Source of the DNA: Spinacia oleracea
Lineage: Eukaryota; Streptophyta; Magnoliopsida; Caryophyllales; Amaranthaceae
DNA length: 64,000 nucleotides
Direction of reading: 5' to 3'
Assembly (NCBI RefSeq): GCF_020520425.1
Contig: NC_079487.1
Location: 3,209,501 to 3,273,500, forward strand
The first letter of the stretch is position 1, and each line of letters begins with the position of its first letter. Below are positions 1-10,239 of this stretch, piece after piece. The position numbers were made by a program, and so were the translations under genes. The notes below the pieces were generated by a model, which made no database searches, had not been told where the DNA came from, and was given only the letters and a program-made list of their open reading frames with translations.

Positions 1-243
1 TAAGGGCGATTCTAGTTGGTCTAACTTGAGGCGGATCCGGACGTACTGTGGACTATCTACGGAGGGACGACATTTGGAGTCCTAAAGACTTGTTCTTGTT
101 CGGTTCGGGCGCAGCTAGGGAGGGCACGCTACAAAGTGTATGCTCCTAAATTATGCTAAATGATTATGTGTAAATAATATGTTTCCTGGCATTAAGGTTT
201 TTCCGCATGATTTATGTTTTGTCATATGAATCATAACCCAACA
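1..243 (+). repeat. 3' part of copia 5' LTR
   Basis: Bases 1-243 match 26834-27076 almost exactly and end in ACCCAACA, the same terminus as the downstream LTR. Differences seen are G/A in the CTATCTAC(G/A)GAGG stretch, C/A in CACGCT(A/C)AAAAG-type context, and C/T in ATTATG(C/T)TAAAT. The rest of this LTR lies upstream of the window. Confidence 0.9.
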
Positions 244-244
244 G

Positions 245-258
245 TGGTATCACGAGCC
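245..258 (+). other. Copia primer-binding site (initiator Met tRNA type)
   Basis: TGGTATCACGAGCC starts one base after the LTR end. It resembles the usual TGGTATCAGAGC site complementary to the 3' end of initiator methionine tRNA, with one extra base. Its place directly after the LTR supports the element's orientation. Confidence 0.75.
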
Positions 259-1979
259 TCTTAATATTTTCATAATCTAAATTTCATGAACATGGTTAAA
301 TTATACAAATTTGCAAGGAATTAAAAGGGGTGATTAATTTTCGTAATTGTTAATTAATTGCAAATTGCGTTTATTTAATTATATGTACGCAGTTTTTCGG
401 CAGAATGTTCGTTACTCAACCAAATCGAGTGATTTTTGTGTCAGTTCCGCATGTAAAAGGCATTCTAAAATTTTGAAAAAAAAGTTTTTTTCGCCGAAAC
501 CCAGAATTCCCAAATTCGAAGCCTAACTATGACTTTTCGGACGTTTTAGTTTTTCGAACGCAAAAGTTGGTAAATTTAAGATGTTAAATTAAATATTTGC
601 GATTCTTGTTGATAAATCTTGAATTTTTGATTGACCTACTGTATATGTTTAACAAGTTTGAATGCTTAGCCTTGTTAATTATGCAATCTAATTTGTAATT
701 ATGATTAATTTGTTGAAAATTGGAATAATTTAGAATTAATTTGATTTTTATAATTAATTAATAATTTAATTAGATACCTATGATTAAAACCACCATAAAA
801 ATTGTAAATTTGTGTTAAATTTTAAATTTTTATGACCTAGAATTGAATCCATGTTAATCGGAAATCAATTAATTAATAAATTTTCGATTTTTCGCCCTAA
901 AATTATGAAATTAATATGATTTATTAATTTTCATTAATTTTTATGCGATTCGCTCATATAACTTGCACGCACAAAGCAATGGACGCTACGTGTTACCCTT
1001 AAGGGGTGTTGTATAGTGCGGGCATGCAACGACGAGCAAGGGAGCTCGTCGCCCAAGCGGTACGAATGCAGCGAGCAAGGCTATGATGCACGAGCACAAG
1101 GCAGCAGCCCTGCCTTGTGTCGTGTGCTATGTGCGATGGGCGAGTGGGCAAGGGCGAGAGCAAGGCAGCGACAGTCGCGTGTGGGCAGCAGGCGAACTAC
1201 GCCACGACGCAACTGCCTCGTGCAACGTGCGAAGCCTCGCGCGCAGCGAGCGCAAGCTCGCGTGCGACGAGCGCTACGCCCAGCGAGCGCAAGCTCGCGT
1301 GCGACGAGCGCTACGCCCAGCGACGAACGTTCGCGCGCAGCGAGCGCTTGCTCGCAAGCTAAGAGCACTGCCTCGAGCAGCGAGCGCAAGCTCGCGTGCG
1401 TCAGCGCGCGCAGCGAGCCAGAGGCCAACAAGCCTCGAGGCGCCTTGCGATGGTGTGCAGCGATGGATGCGACGCAGCACATAGGCTGCGCGCACATGGC
1501 CAGCGATGGCTGCATGCGTGTGGCCTATGGTTGTGTGTTGCGTGGTGATGTTGCGTACCTTGTGTTACGATTAGATCGTTTTAAAATTTTAATTTGAAAT
1601 TTTCAGTTTATATAATTTTAATTAATTTTAAAATTAATAATTTAAATTGTTTTCTTGGATTTTAATTTTGAATATTATAATTATAATAAATTTCATTTAT
1701 TCTAATTATTTTACTAAAATTAAAATCATGAATTAATTTAAATACGACTGAAAATAAATTAAATATGTGGATTCAATTATAAATTTATATGAGCTTTAAA
1801 TTTTAATTAAATTTGTATGTTTCCGGTTAGACTAGAAATACATTTTTATGTTTAAAATTAGTAAAGCATATGAATTTATTGGTTTAAGTGGGAGCCCTTT
1901 TAGTCATAAACTCTTGATTAGGTCTACAAATCCCTTAAGGTTAAACAACTTGATTAGAATTAAAAAGGACTGAATAATT
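259..1979 (+). other. Copia leader without a convincing gene
   Basis: AT-rich sequence on both sides of a GC-rich island (about 960-1560). No gag homology was recognised. Long overlapping open frames on both strands of the island are a by-product of GC-rich repeats and give Ala/Arg/Ser-rich low-complexity peptides. Confidence 0.6.
1246..1395. repeat. 37-bp tandem repeat of GC-rich hairpins in copia leader
   Basis: Two perfect 37-bp copies lie at 1246-1282 and 1283-1319. Each begins with the hairpin GCGAGCGCAAGCTCGC (6-bp stem, 4-base loop). A third copy of the hairpin is at 1380-1395, and diverged versions occur around 1330-1360. The surrounding 600 bp is GC-rich within an AT-rich element. 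Confidence 0.9.
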
Positions 1980-1984
1980 GGTAG

Positions 1985-3422
1985 TGTAGACACCTACTTT
2001 TGTCCCTATTCCCGAAAGGGAAAGGTTCGATGATGAAAGCGTAAATCTCCACTTGACAACGCATCTCCTATAAAATAACGAATCTCAATTCCCCTCTTCA
2101 TTTCACCCGAAACCTGCTATTTATAGAAACCTGCTAAAAATAGTAACTGCCGTAAAGGGTAGCTTCTAAAAGTGGCAAGTCATAAAAGATAGAAACCTGT
2201 CAGAATTAGGTGTTGCACTCCAACGTAAATCCTAAATGAGATGGAAAACTGCGAGAATCCTATTCCTAATATGATTCGGAAATAAGAGTTACGTATTAAT
2301 TAAAATCCTAACGAGCCCAGACGCATCCCGTCACAAGGTTAATACGCACTAAAACACTCGATTAAGTCTCAAACACTACGGATTTCAGGAATCCGAATCT
2401 GACTAAGAAAACAGCCCAGACCCTATTTTCAACGCCTAGCTCTGGGCGCCGAAATCTTCGGCGCCCAGGCCTGGGCGCTGAAAATACCTGGGTACGTGTT
2501 TTTTCCTAATTCTTTGTGGATTAGATCTCTGCAATTCTATCTTTCCACGAACTCTTCCCTATAAACACAGCCCCGAATTCGACGTGAAAAACACACACAC
2601 ACAATTATATTCTGAGTATTGACTCCAACCCTTAGCCTAAGCCTCACGCTGCGAAATTGTTCACGCGTTCTGTCGCAATCGATCCATAAATCGAACAGAA
2701 CGTATCCTGTCCCGTAATTTGAGATTCGTTAAATAAAAAGGAGAAATAGCAAAGTCAAAGTGGTTAGTTTTCTGAGAACCGTGACGCACCTCTCAAGGGT
2801 GCGTCGTAATGTGTCCCTTTTCGATGATTTAATTGCTTTCCTCGCCCTTTTTATGAACTGTTAAACTAACTAAATCTGATTGTTCTATCACGCGTAACAA
2901 ATATAATATTTTTGGGAAATTGGATTATCATGCTAGGTCCCTTAATGCAATCTAAATCAGATAATCGCGATCGATCTAGTATTATATGCTGCATATTGTT
3001 AAAATCAACTCAGATTAGTTTAATAGTTAACGCATGTCCCTTCAATTATTTATGCTGAGCTAGTAAGGATATCCTGCCTCTGGAGTTATCGAAGAGCGAG
3101 TACTCCTCTCGGTAGTTACAGTCCCCCGAACCCTGAATCTCTACCTTGCGGGTGTATGTTGAGAGATCCCCACACCAGGGATCACAAGGGAACCTACGGC
3201 CGTCGTGGTCAAACATAATTGCACTCCCTTTATGTCACGATAACCGGGTTTTGTCAGTTTTTCTCATTGTTGTTAAAAACTGAATGGCGACTCCTATATT
3301 ACTAGTCAATTGGGTGTAAACTCACAGGAAACCCAATTACACTTGATTGAATAAAAAAGAATCGTCACACCCACGAGGGACGAGGTCACGCATTAGCCTC
3401 GTGCTTTTTCGACCCCCTCACA
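1985..3422 (+). repeat. 5' LTR of inner gypsy element
   Basis: It starts TGTAGACACC and ends CCCCCTCACA, and matches 18506-19965 over its length. It lacks about 18 bp present in the 3' LTR near 18838 and in the related LTR at 27938-29410, so this copy carries the deletion. It contains one GC-rich palindromic module at 2427-2484. Confidence 0.92.
2427..2484. repeat. GC-rich palindromic module (5' LTR copy)
   Basis: A roughly 58-bp module: TTTCAACGCC, then GGGCGCCGAAA, a few bases, TTCGGCGCCC, then GGGCGCTGAAA. It is an inverted repeat overall. Seven further copies were found in the two gypsy elements. Confidence 0.9.
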
Positions 3423-3423
3423 G

Positions 3424-3441
3424 TGGCGACTCCGCTGGGGA
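3424..3441 (+). other. Gypsy primer-binding site
   Basis: TGGCGACTCCGCTGGGGA begins one base after the 5' LTR. This form is typical of the Tat/Ogre lineage, where a tRNA-Arg primer has been reported. I did not check the pairing to a particular tRNA. Confidence 0.75.
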
Positions 3442-4809
3442 TAGTGAAGGAAATACTCGTTCTTGTAGGTAATCAAAATAGCCGAAGGGTGAAACGATCC
3501 TACCCCGCGTTTATTTCCCCATCAAGTTGGGACGACCTGAAAATTAGCATATTAATGTGAACGGGCAGAACCGCATAACGAATCTCGGCTCCCTCGGGAG
3601 TTAGGACTAAGGATACCTTTTTTCGCCAATAGGGGGGTGCATACGCCGCGCATGTTTCCCACTTGGTACTTGTGCAGGTAGTACACCTATCCCGAACCCA
3701 ATCGCTCGCTCATTAGGTCCCTCTCGCCTGCATGCCCCCTTGGCTTGCACTTGCGGGTTGGCCTCTTTAGCGAAATTCGTCTGTTGAAGACACTACCTCG
3801 ACCGGGGCATGTGTTGGATCTACGATAGAAACGGTACCAAGCCAGGCGCAAATAACTACCCATAGAAGCCTATCATAAACTACATGACATGTTATTATCG
3901 CCTCATGATGAATGTTAGTTATGTGTAACGAAATATGTGATTGTGTGTGACAAGCTATCCTAGAAAAAAACCAACGACCTTAAAAATTGTCCAAACATTC
4001 ATAGACTAATTTGCCAGAGAGTTATACCGAAATACGTGTTCCGCAAACCCGAATGATCGCCACAATAAAGCGACGCTCGGGATGGCCTGTAACGAATCCC
4101 ACAAACGCTGCACAACGCGTAAAGGACGTTATTAGGCAAGCACGCAAATCGAAGTCGCATAAGCAGAATAGACGTAAACAGAAAACGAGAATCAGCCAGG
4201 GACGCATTTTCAACGCCACTGGCTGGGCGCCAGAATTTCTCACGCCCCTCGCGGGGCGCTGAAGTTGCTGCTTGGCCTTCTGGTCAGGCGCAACAGCCTC
4301 GGGGCCCGCGCAAAAGGGAAATACGTAGCACAAAAAATGTTCGTAAAAAGAATTGCTACGAGGGTGAAAGAAAAGCACTCGATTTCAAAAGCGACTCGTA
4401 AAAAAAATTAATAACTCTTTGCGTCGTTGTTAGGCCTCCTACGACGACAATGCTCGGCACTAAAAACCCGAACATGCTAACAACTATGAATGTCACACGG
4501 GCAAGTGTTTCGAAAATCCAAAGAATGACCCAAAAAAAAACCAAAAAGTGTACCAACAAAAGAAAGAGTGAAAAACCAATAGAGAGAGTCAAAGTCTAGA
4601 CTAAGTAATGCTTGAAACTTCGGGAACCTAAACTTTAGCTTATCTTATGCCTAGGACTGGTCCTGCCACTTGGTGTCGATCAGGGAATCAACGGTTAGTG
4701 CGTCTCGAAGATACATCACCAACATCAGGTTTAGTGACTCCAAGTTCCGTCCGTCATCCCTCATTTCAAGGATCTCCGCCTCCCCAACCTCGATTCGCAC
4801 CTTTCAAAC
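3442..4809 (+). other. Gypsy 5' leader
   Basis: The leader is homologous, in reverse, to 27077-27936 of the outer gypsy element. It carries one palindromic module near 4208-4265. An open frame in 4647-4811 (Pro/Ser-rich, ending near the gag start in another frame) could be a frameshifted N-terminal extension of gag, but this is unproven. Confidence 0.6.
4208..4265. repeat. GC-rich palindromic module (5' leader copy)
   Basis: Same architecture as the LTR module: TTTCAACGCC at the left, GGGCGCC in the centre and GGGGCGCTGAA at the right. Its counterpart in the outer gypsy element is at 27081-27138. Confidence 0.85.
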
Positions 4810-5922
4810 ATGTCCATCGAAGATTTGCAAGAGCAGATGGCTCAAATGACCCGACTCATGGGCCAATTGAAAATGGAAAATGAAACTTTAGCGTCAGCGC
4901 AAGCCAAAAATGACCTCGATAACGAGAAGAGGATTGAAAAAATGGTCCTACAGCAAACCATGGGGAGCAAATACTTTTCCCTCGATCCTGAACCTTTTCC
5001 TGGCAAACTACCAGAAAAGTTCAGTTCATCTGACTTACCAAAGTTCAAGGCCACGGACAACCCCCGTGATCATCTACTGAGCTTTGTGAATGCCATGAAC
5101 TTGAAAGGCGTGGATAAGTCCATGTACTTACCTTCCTTTCCTTTGTCCTTGGAACCTGTGCCGCTCAAATGGTACTATCACCAGGACCCTAAGCTCTTCC
5201 CCACTTGGGAAGACTTTGTCAATGTCTTCATCAAGCAATACTCGTCGAACATGGATTTCCAAGTCACCATGCGCGAGCTGGAAGTTCTCTTCCAAAAGAA
5301 AAATGAGGGTTTCATGACCTACTTTGCTAGATGGAGGGACCAGGCAGCCCAACTAATCAATAGGCCTCCCGAAACAGAATTGGTCCAAAAATTCATTGAC
5401 AACCTGGACCCGGCTTACAGACAACACCTTAGGTACCTGGGACTTGACACTTTCAAAAGAGTTTATGATGTGGGAATAAATATCGAGGACGACCTCGCCA
5501 AAAAAATACAAAGCAAACCCACATATAAAAACAACACCTATAATCGGGGTAACACATCCCAAGCCCAAGAAGTCCATGCTGTAGAAGTGACTCCCGCCCG
5601 AAGAAGCCCTGGAAGATGGGTCCGAGACCGAAAGTTTGCCCCACTCGGGTCGACTTTGGTACAAGCCTTTGAAAGACTAACCAATCAAGGAAAGTTGAGA
5701 CCTATAGGCCCCACCCGTGACCCTCATGTCAAAAGCAAATATTGGGTCGAAGGTACTTACTGCAAATTCCATCAAGGAAATGGGCATGACACTGAAAACT
5801 GCTGGAATCTAAAACATACGATCCAGGACATGATAGAGGATGAAGCGATACCTCTCCCTAACGTTGGCAAACCCAACAACAACAAGAGCCCACTCGGCTC
5901 TTGTCACATCTCTCTCGACTAA
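4810..5922 (+). CDS. gag: Gag polyprotein (retrotransposon gag domain)
   Basis: A 370-residue structural protein that would form the particle packaging element RNA. The start is the ATG giving MSIEDLQEQM, followed by a short coiled coil (residues about 1-45). The central retrotransposon gag fold (about 70-235) contains WYYHQDP, the W-x-DF motif (TWEDF) and a YFARWRDQA-type helix. Near the end is the C-x2-H-x4-H-x4-C cluster (CKFHQGNGHDTENC) characteristic of Tat-lineage gag. The frame ends at a TAA (5920-5922), and the protease region resumes in the same frame straight after it. The stop may be a nonsense mutation or a readthrough signal between gag and pro. Codon use and length look like a fairly young copy. 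Confidence 0.9.
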   Translation: MSIEDLQEQMAQMTRLMGQLKMENETLASAQAKNDLDNEKRIEKMVLQQTMGSKYFSLDPEPFPGKLPEKFSSSDLPKFKATDNPRDHLLSFVNAMNLKGVDKSMYLPSFPLSLEPVPLKWYYHQDPKLFPTWEDFVNVFIKQYSSNMDFQVTMRELEVLFQKKNEGFMTYFARWRDQAAQLINRPPETELVQKFIDNLDPAYRQHLRYLGLDTFKRVYDVGINIEDDLAKKIQSKPTYKNNTYNRGNTSQAQEVHAVEVTPARRSPGRWVRDRKFAPLGSTLVQAFERLTNQGKLRPIGPTRDPHVKSKYWVEGTYCKFHQGNGHDTENCWNLKHTIQDMIEDEAIPLPNVGKPNNNKSPLGSCHISLD

Positions 5923-7614
5923 CCAGAGAATTTCGACCCCACGGTGTACATCACGCCTCAAGGTGCACCACTCGCTGTGGTCCCTATGGATCGAATCGAG
6001 AGAGAAGTGTGCGGTGTGTGGAATGATGATGCTGAAGATATTTACCTATCTCAAGTATCGGGCCAAGATCTCTTCACCGAAACTTGGCCCGGGTATGCTC
6101 TCATTGACACCACCCCTCAGGAGCCCGAGGTCGACAACCTCACCCGATCCGGAAGAATATACCAACCGGATATTCACCCACCTCCTATGGACGACATCCC
6201 GGTTAGGCACACTCCTGAGAATGGATGGCACGCCACCGTCGCAGAAGTCATTGAAAATCCTTTTCTGAAACAACTAAAAAGAACCAAGGCCGAGATTACC
6301 ATCTGGGATCTCATGTGTACTTCAAAGGAACATCGTGAAAAGCTTATTCGCTCACTCGACCTCATCTCAGTACCTACAGATATCACACCTGACTCATTGG
6401 TTAGCCATGTCACGAGAGATGCCAGAGAAAAAGCCATAGTTTTCACTGACAAAGACTTGCCCAAAGAGGGGGGTGCTCACAATAAAGCCCTTTACCTAGT
6501 GGTCGGATGCAAAGGACAAAACATCCCCCTAGCGCTCGTAGATAATAGTTCGGCGGTTAATGTCTGCCCATTGCAAACCGCCCATTGCTTGGGGCTAGGA
6601 AACGATGACTTTCAAACCTCCACGCAAGGGGTACGAGCTTATGACAACTCCCGAAGGCCTGTATTGGGAAAAATCAACCTCACCATACAAACAGGGCTTG
6701 TGGCACGCACCACGGAGTTTCAAATAATCGACATCAAGCCCACTTTCAACCTCCTATTGGGGCGACCTTGGCTCCATGACTTAGGAGGTGTGGCTTCTAC
6801 CTTGCACCAAATGGTTAAACTTAACCATAACGGGGTAGTACTAGAAATCCGCGCCCCTCCTCTCGACGTCAGTTGCACTATGGTTGGAACGGCCGAAACT
6901 GCAGACGACCTTTACGGGTTTCAAATGGAAGAAACAATCCAGTTCATCGAAGATTATGATCCAGCATTCCTAGACCCGCATGCATCCCGAGTCATCCCTA
7001 GAATGCTGTTAGCTCAAGGTTATTTCCCAGGAACCCCATTGGGCATAAGGAAAATGGAATACACATTCCATCCTTTTCCCAACAAATCTACTCCCTTTGG
7101 CTTAGGCTATGAACCAACGGAGGGAGATATTGCTGACCGCCTGTCTAGGCTACGCCTTAACAAAGCCAAACAAACCACCCTCCTTCCCCCGTATCAAAGG
7201 ACCCTTAACGGGATGTTCGTTCGGGAAGGAGAGGAACACCCATGTTGTGATTTCCCTGAACCCTTCGTTCAGGATGGCTTGCTAAAACCCGGATTTGAAA
7301 TTTTCCATGACTGCCACACCTTGGATGAGGCACCCCACCTCACCAAGACTAAAACAGCTGAAATATTGGACAACCAGGCTCTATGGACATTGTTTAACGA
7401 ATCGAGGCCTATGGAGAACGAGACTGTGATGACTACCCTAGCTTTACAAGATGAAGGTTTCGATCAAACCCGGTTAATCTCTCCTGCATCAGCACTAGAA
7501 GAGGTCGAGAACGGATGGGTGAAGACATATCAGTGGGTCAATGCAAAAGGAATGGAATTCAAGATGAGTACCGGTGAAGGACCGAAGTTTTATAAGACTA
7601 AACCCCAGGCTTGA
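5923..7614 (+). CDS. pro: Gag-pro downstream region with aspartic protease domain
   Basis: This continues the gag frame after one TAA; the first possible initiator-like codon is near 5944. A retropepsin-like domain lies at about residues 180-290 counted from 5944. The active-site region reads ALVDNSSAVNVCP, where relatives normally have D-N-G-S-A, so the glycine of the catalytic loop is replaced. Further on is the second conserved block FNLLLGRPWLHD, typical of Tat proteases. The C-terminal part (G-Y-F-P-G-T-P-L-G, then conserved Tat spacer-like sequence) ends at a stop at 7612-7614, well before any reverse transcriptase. The product is therefore a truncated Gag-Pro, probably impaired in processing if the Gly change matters. 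Confidence 0.85.
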   Translation, partial: PENFDPTVYITPQGAPLAVVPMDRIEREVCGVWNDDAEDIYLSQVSGQDLFTETWPGYALIDTTPQEPEVDNLTRSGRIYQPDIHPPPMDDIPVRHTPENGWHATVAEVIENPFLKQLKRTKAEITIWDLMCTSKEHREKLIRSLDLISVPTDITPDSLVSHVTRDAREKAIVFTDKDLPKEGGAHNKALYLVVGCKGQNIPLALVDNSSAVNVCPLQTAHCLGLGNDDFQTSTQGVRAYDNSRRPVLGKINLTIQTGLVARTTEFQIIDIKPTFNLLLGRPWLHDLGGVASTLHQMVKLNHNGVVLEIRAPPLDVSCTMVGTAETADDLYGFQMEETIQFIEDYDPAFLDPHASRVIPRMLLAQGYFPGTPLGIRKMEYTFHPFPNKSTPFGLGYEPTEGDIADRLSRLRLNKAKQTTLLPPYQRTLNGMFVREGEEHPCCDFPEPFVQDGLLKPGFEIFHDCHTLDEAPHLTKTKTAEILDNQALWTLFNESRPMENETVMTTLALQDEGFDQTRLISPASALEEVENGWVKTYQWVNAKGMEFKMSTGEGPKFYKTKPQA

Positions 7615-8973
7615 GCCACATAGAGCACCATTAGTAAAAAGCGCCTAGTAGTTCTTTAGATTGATAGAAAAATAATAGAGATTTTAGATGGCCCTAAGGC
7701 CCCTTAGAATATAGGTCAGTTTTATTTCAGTGTGTTTTCCTTACTTTCCGAATCAAAAAAGGCGTAATATTTCTCCTAAATTTTTTTTCTAACACTAAAT
7801 AAACACCAAATGTACTTGCAAAATACAAAAAATAAAGAGGCGGCCCACTCTAGGCCCAACAAACAAAGCCCACTCGGTTTTGAAAAAGTGCCATGGGAAC
7901 CAATTCCCGAAACCCACAAAATAAACCACACTATCCCATTCATATCCCCAAAACCTAAAAAGCCAACCAGTGTCATCATAAGAGTCAATCCATGCAACCC
8001 AAAATCAAAGGAAATCAAAATCCAAAACAATGCAAATGTTACCAAAAAACAGATTCATAAAACATAATTCCATCATACCCTTCACTAACAACACGCACTT
8101 CAACCCACCTCAAAAGCCTACACAAAAATCTTTATAACTTTCGCACCCTAACCCCATTTTCAAAACTGTTTCGAGTCACGAATAGAAAAAAAATTAATCC
8201 GGACAAAAACGCATTTCACGCTAACAGTCAAAAAAGCCTCCAAAATAGCCTCAAAATTGACTTTAAATACGAGCAAAATATCAAGGCACAAAAAAAAGAA
8301 ATAAATGCAAGAACATGTGAAGCAAAGCGTCCAAAATTGACCGCCCAAGTCATTTTCAGCGCCTAGGGCTGGGCGCCGAAATTTCTGACGCCCCAGCCTG
8401 GGCGTTGAAACTCTCTGCCTGCCAAAAATTTTCTTTTCAGAAGTGCTCGTCATTTTATCCGCACACAACGGAAAAATAACGAACACTTGGGGGGTACAAT
8501 ACGTATCCAAATAGGCTTACCAAGAATATAGCCATACAAATTAGTCGAATTTCGAATTTCATATTTTACGCGACTTATGGCAAAAAAAAACGGCAGATGA
8601 AAATAATGATAATACTTCACTCATTTGACCGATTAAGTAATATGCTTCCACCTCAGGGCACATCTACCGAAATCCGGCATATTAGAACTTATTCTAAAGC
8701 TAGAACTACGCGCGACCTGATTCTGACAAGATGCGTAGGCAATCCTTACCAAGGATTCGGTCCAATAATAAAAAATAAAAAAAACACATATTCTTTGTGC
8801 AAAAAGTGTTAGGCATAATAAAAACATAAAAAAGAGGAGAAACAAAATAAATGAAAATGAAAAATAAAAATACGCCTTTATTGAAAAATAATAAGAAGGA
8901 AACCAAGTGCTAAGAATAAAAACAAACACAACTGAAATAAACAGAGGGCACCTACACCCTAGCAAGAACTACA
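7615..8973 (+). other. Non-coding spacer where pol would be expected
   Basis: AT- and A-rich sequence with no recognisable reverse transcriptase, RNase H or integrase motifs. It includes one palindromic module at 8354-8410. Several overlapping frames exist on both strands but give low-complexity peptides. Confidence 0.6.
8354..8410. repeat. GC-rich palindromic module (pol-gap copy)
   Basis: TTTCAGCGCC ... GGGCGCCGAAATTTCTGACGCC ... GGGCGTTGAAA in pieces; same inverted architecture, in the spacer after protease. Confidence 0.85.
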
Positions 8974-9305
8974 CTACTCTAGTTCTTCCGGATCATCAAA
9001 TAAAGTCTTGTAGAGGGCAATGTTTGCAGGATCCACCCCCACAGTCTTCTGCGCTGCCCCAATATCAATCTCCATAAGAACCGGCTCCTGGACACTAACT
9101 TCCAAAGATGCCAAGGCTTCAGAAACATTCTCAGTTATAGCCCGCTCAGCCTCAAGGGCACAGGCAATGGTGGGAGAAGGATTATTATCAACTAGACTAG
9201 CCACTGTCTCTACAGGCGGCTGAGCCTTCCTAACCCATACATTGTTCCGGCGACGATCTCCGCGAGAGCCTGCATTTCTTTTAACAACAGCAGGCCCCTT
9301 CATGT

Positions 9306-9540
9306 CACTACAAGAAAAAAGGGTTATAGCAACGCCCTTTTATGCAACAGTTTTACTGGCGTTGCTATATCATAGCTATTGCAACAGTTAAATAATTATC
9401 AATTTGAGTAGACTTTCACTTTGAAAAAGTGTTGCTATAAAAAAATTATGGCAACAATTGTATATTATCACTATTTTATTGCAACAGTTTTTACTTTTTT
9501 TTTTATATTTAGATGAAATATTGCAACGGTTTTTGTCAAG
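9306..9540. repeat. CACTA left subterminal repeats
   Basis: Repeated cores such as GCAACAGTT, GCAACGGTT and GTTGCTATA occur in both orientations. At least eight are seen in this 235 bp. In CACTA elements such subterminal motifs bind the transposase. Confidence 0.85.
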
Positions 9541-9751
9541 TATCTAAAATAAGTTAAAAATTAAAAAATAATTAATAAAAATATTGGATTAGGTTATTGA
9601 ATTTTTCCATAGATCGCAGTTTTTTTAGGATTCCCTCCTTTCCCACTTTTCACTATTTTGGTTATCCCCAAACCCTCTTCGTTCTTCTTATCTTCCATCC
9701 ACATCGTGGCTCTTGATCCTTTCATAATCATTTCTTCAAGCAAGGCAAAAT

Positions 9752-10232
9752 GGAGATTGGCGTTTCTGAATTTGCAATTGGGTCACTGAATTGGAGATAA
9801 CGACAAAATCGCGAATTACATTTCCGATTTGGCGAGAAGAACAAGGTTAGACGGTATATATCTCTTCAAATTCGGTCTTCATTTTCACAATTTTGTTGTT
9901 CAAGTTATCAAGTGATTATAATTGATTTTATTTTTGTGTGGTTTTGAGACCTAAATTAGGGTTCTATAAGGGAATTAGGCTAATTAGGGAATTGGAGGTT
10001 TCTGAATTGGCGATTGGGACTCTGAGTTGGAGATACAGACAAATTAGCAAATTGCGTTTCTGAATCAACGAGAAGAACAAGGTTAGTTGGTATGGATCTT
10101 TTCGAATTTGGTCTTAAAATTCACGATTTAGCTGTTTAAGTTATTAAGTGATTATAATTGAATATTTTTTTGTGTGGTTTTTAGAGCTAAATTAGGGTTC
10201 TATTAGGGAATTAGGTTAATTGGGGAATTTAT
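9752..10232. repeat. About 240-bp tandem duplication inside CACTA
   Basis: Two diverged direct copies, about 9752-9993 and 9994-10232. Both contain GAGAAGAACAAGGTTAG and later AAATTAGGGTTCTAT-AGGGAATTAGG in the same order. The first copy is preceded by a pyrimidine-rich stretch and CAAGGCAAAATGG, which resembles the 5' leader and start of a plant gene. Confidence 0.8.
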
Positions 10233-10239
10233 TTGATTT

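Noticed and set aside
1016..1597. Long overlapping open frames on both strands (up to 193 codons) in the copia leader
   Set aside because: They are Ala/Arg/Ser low-complexity and follow GC-rich tandem repeats; both strands are open for compositional reasons.
3424..3441. Naming the exact primer tRNA for the gypsy elements
   Set aside because: The lineage suggests tRNA-Arg, but I could not verify the pairing, so it is left as a family-based remark.
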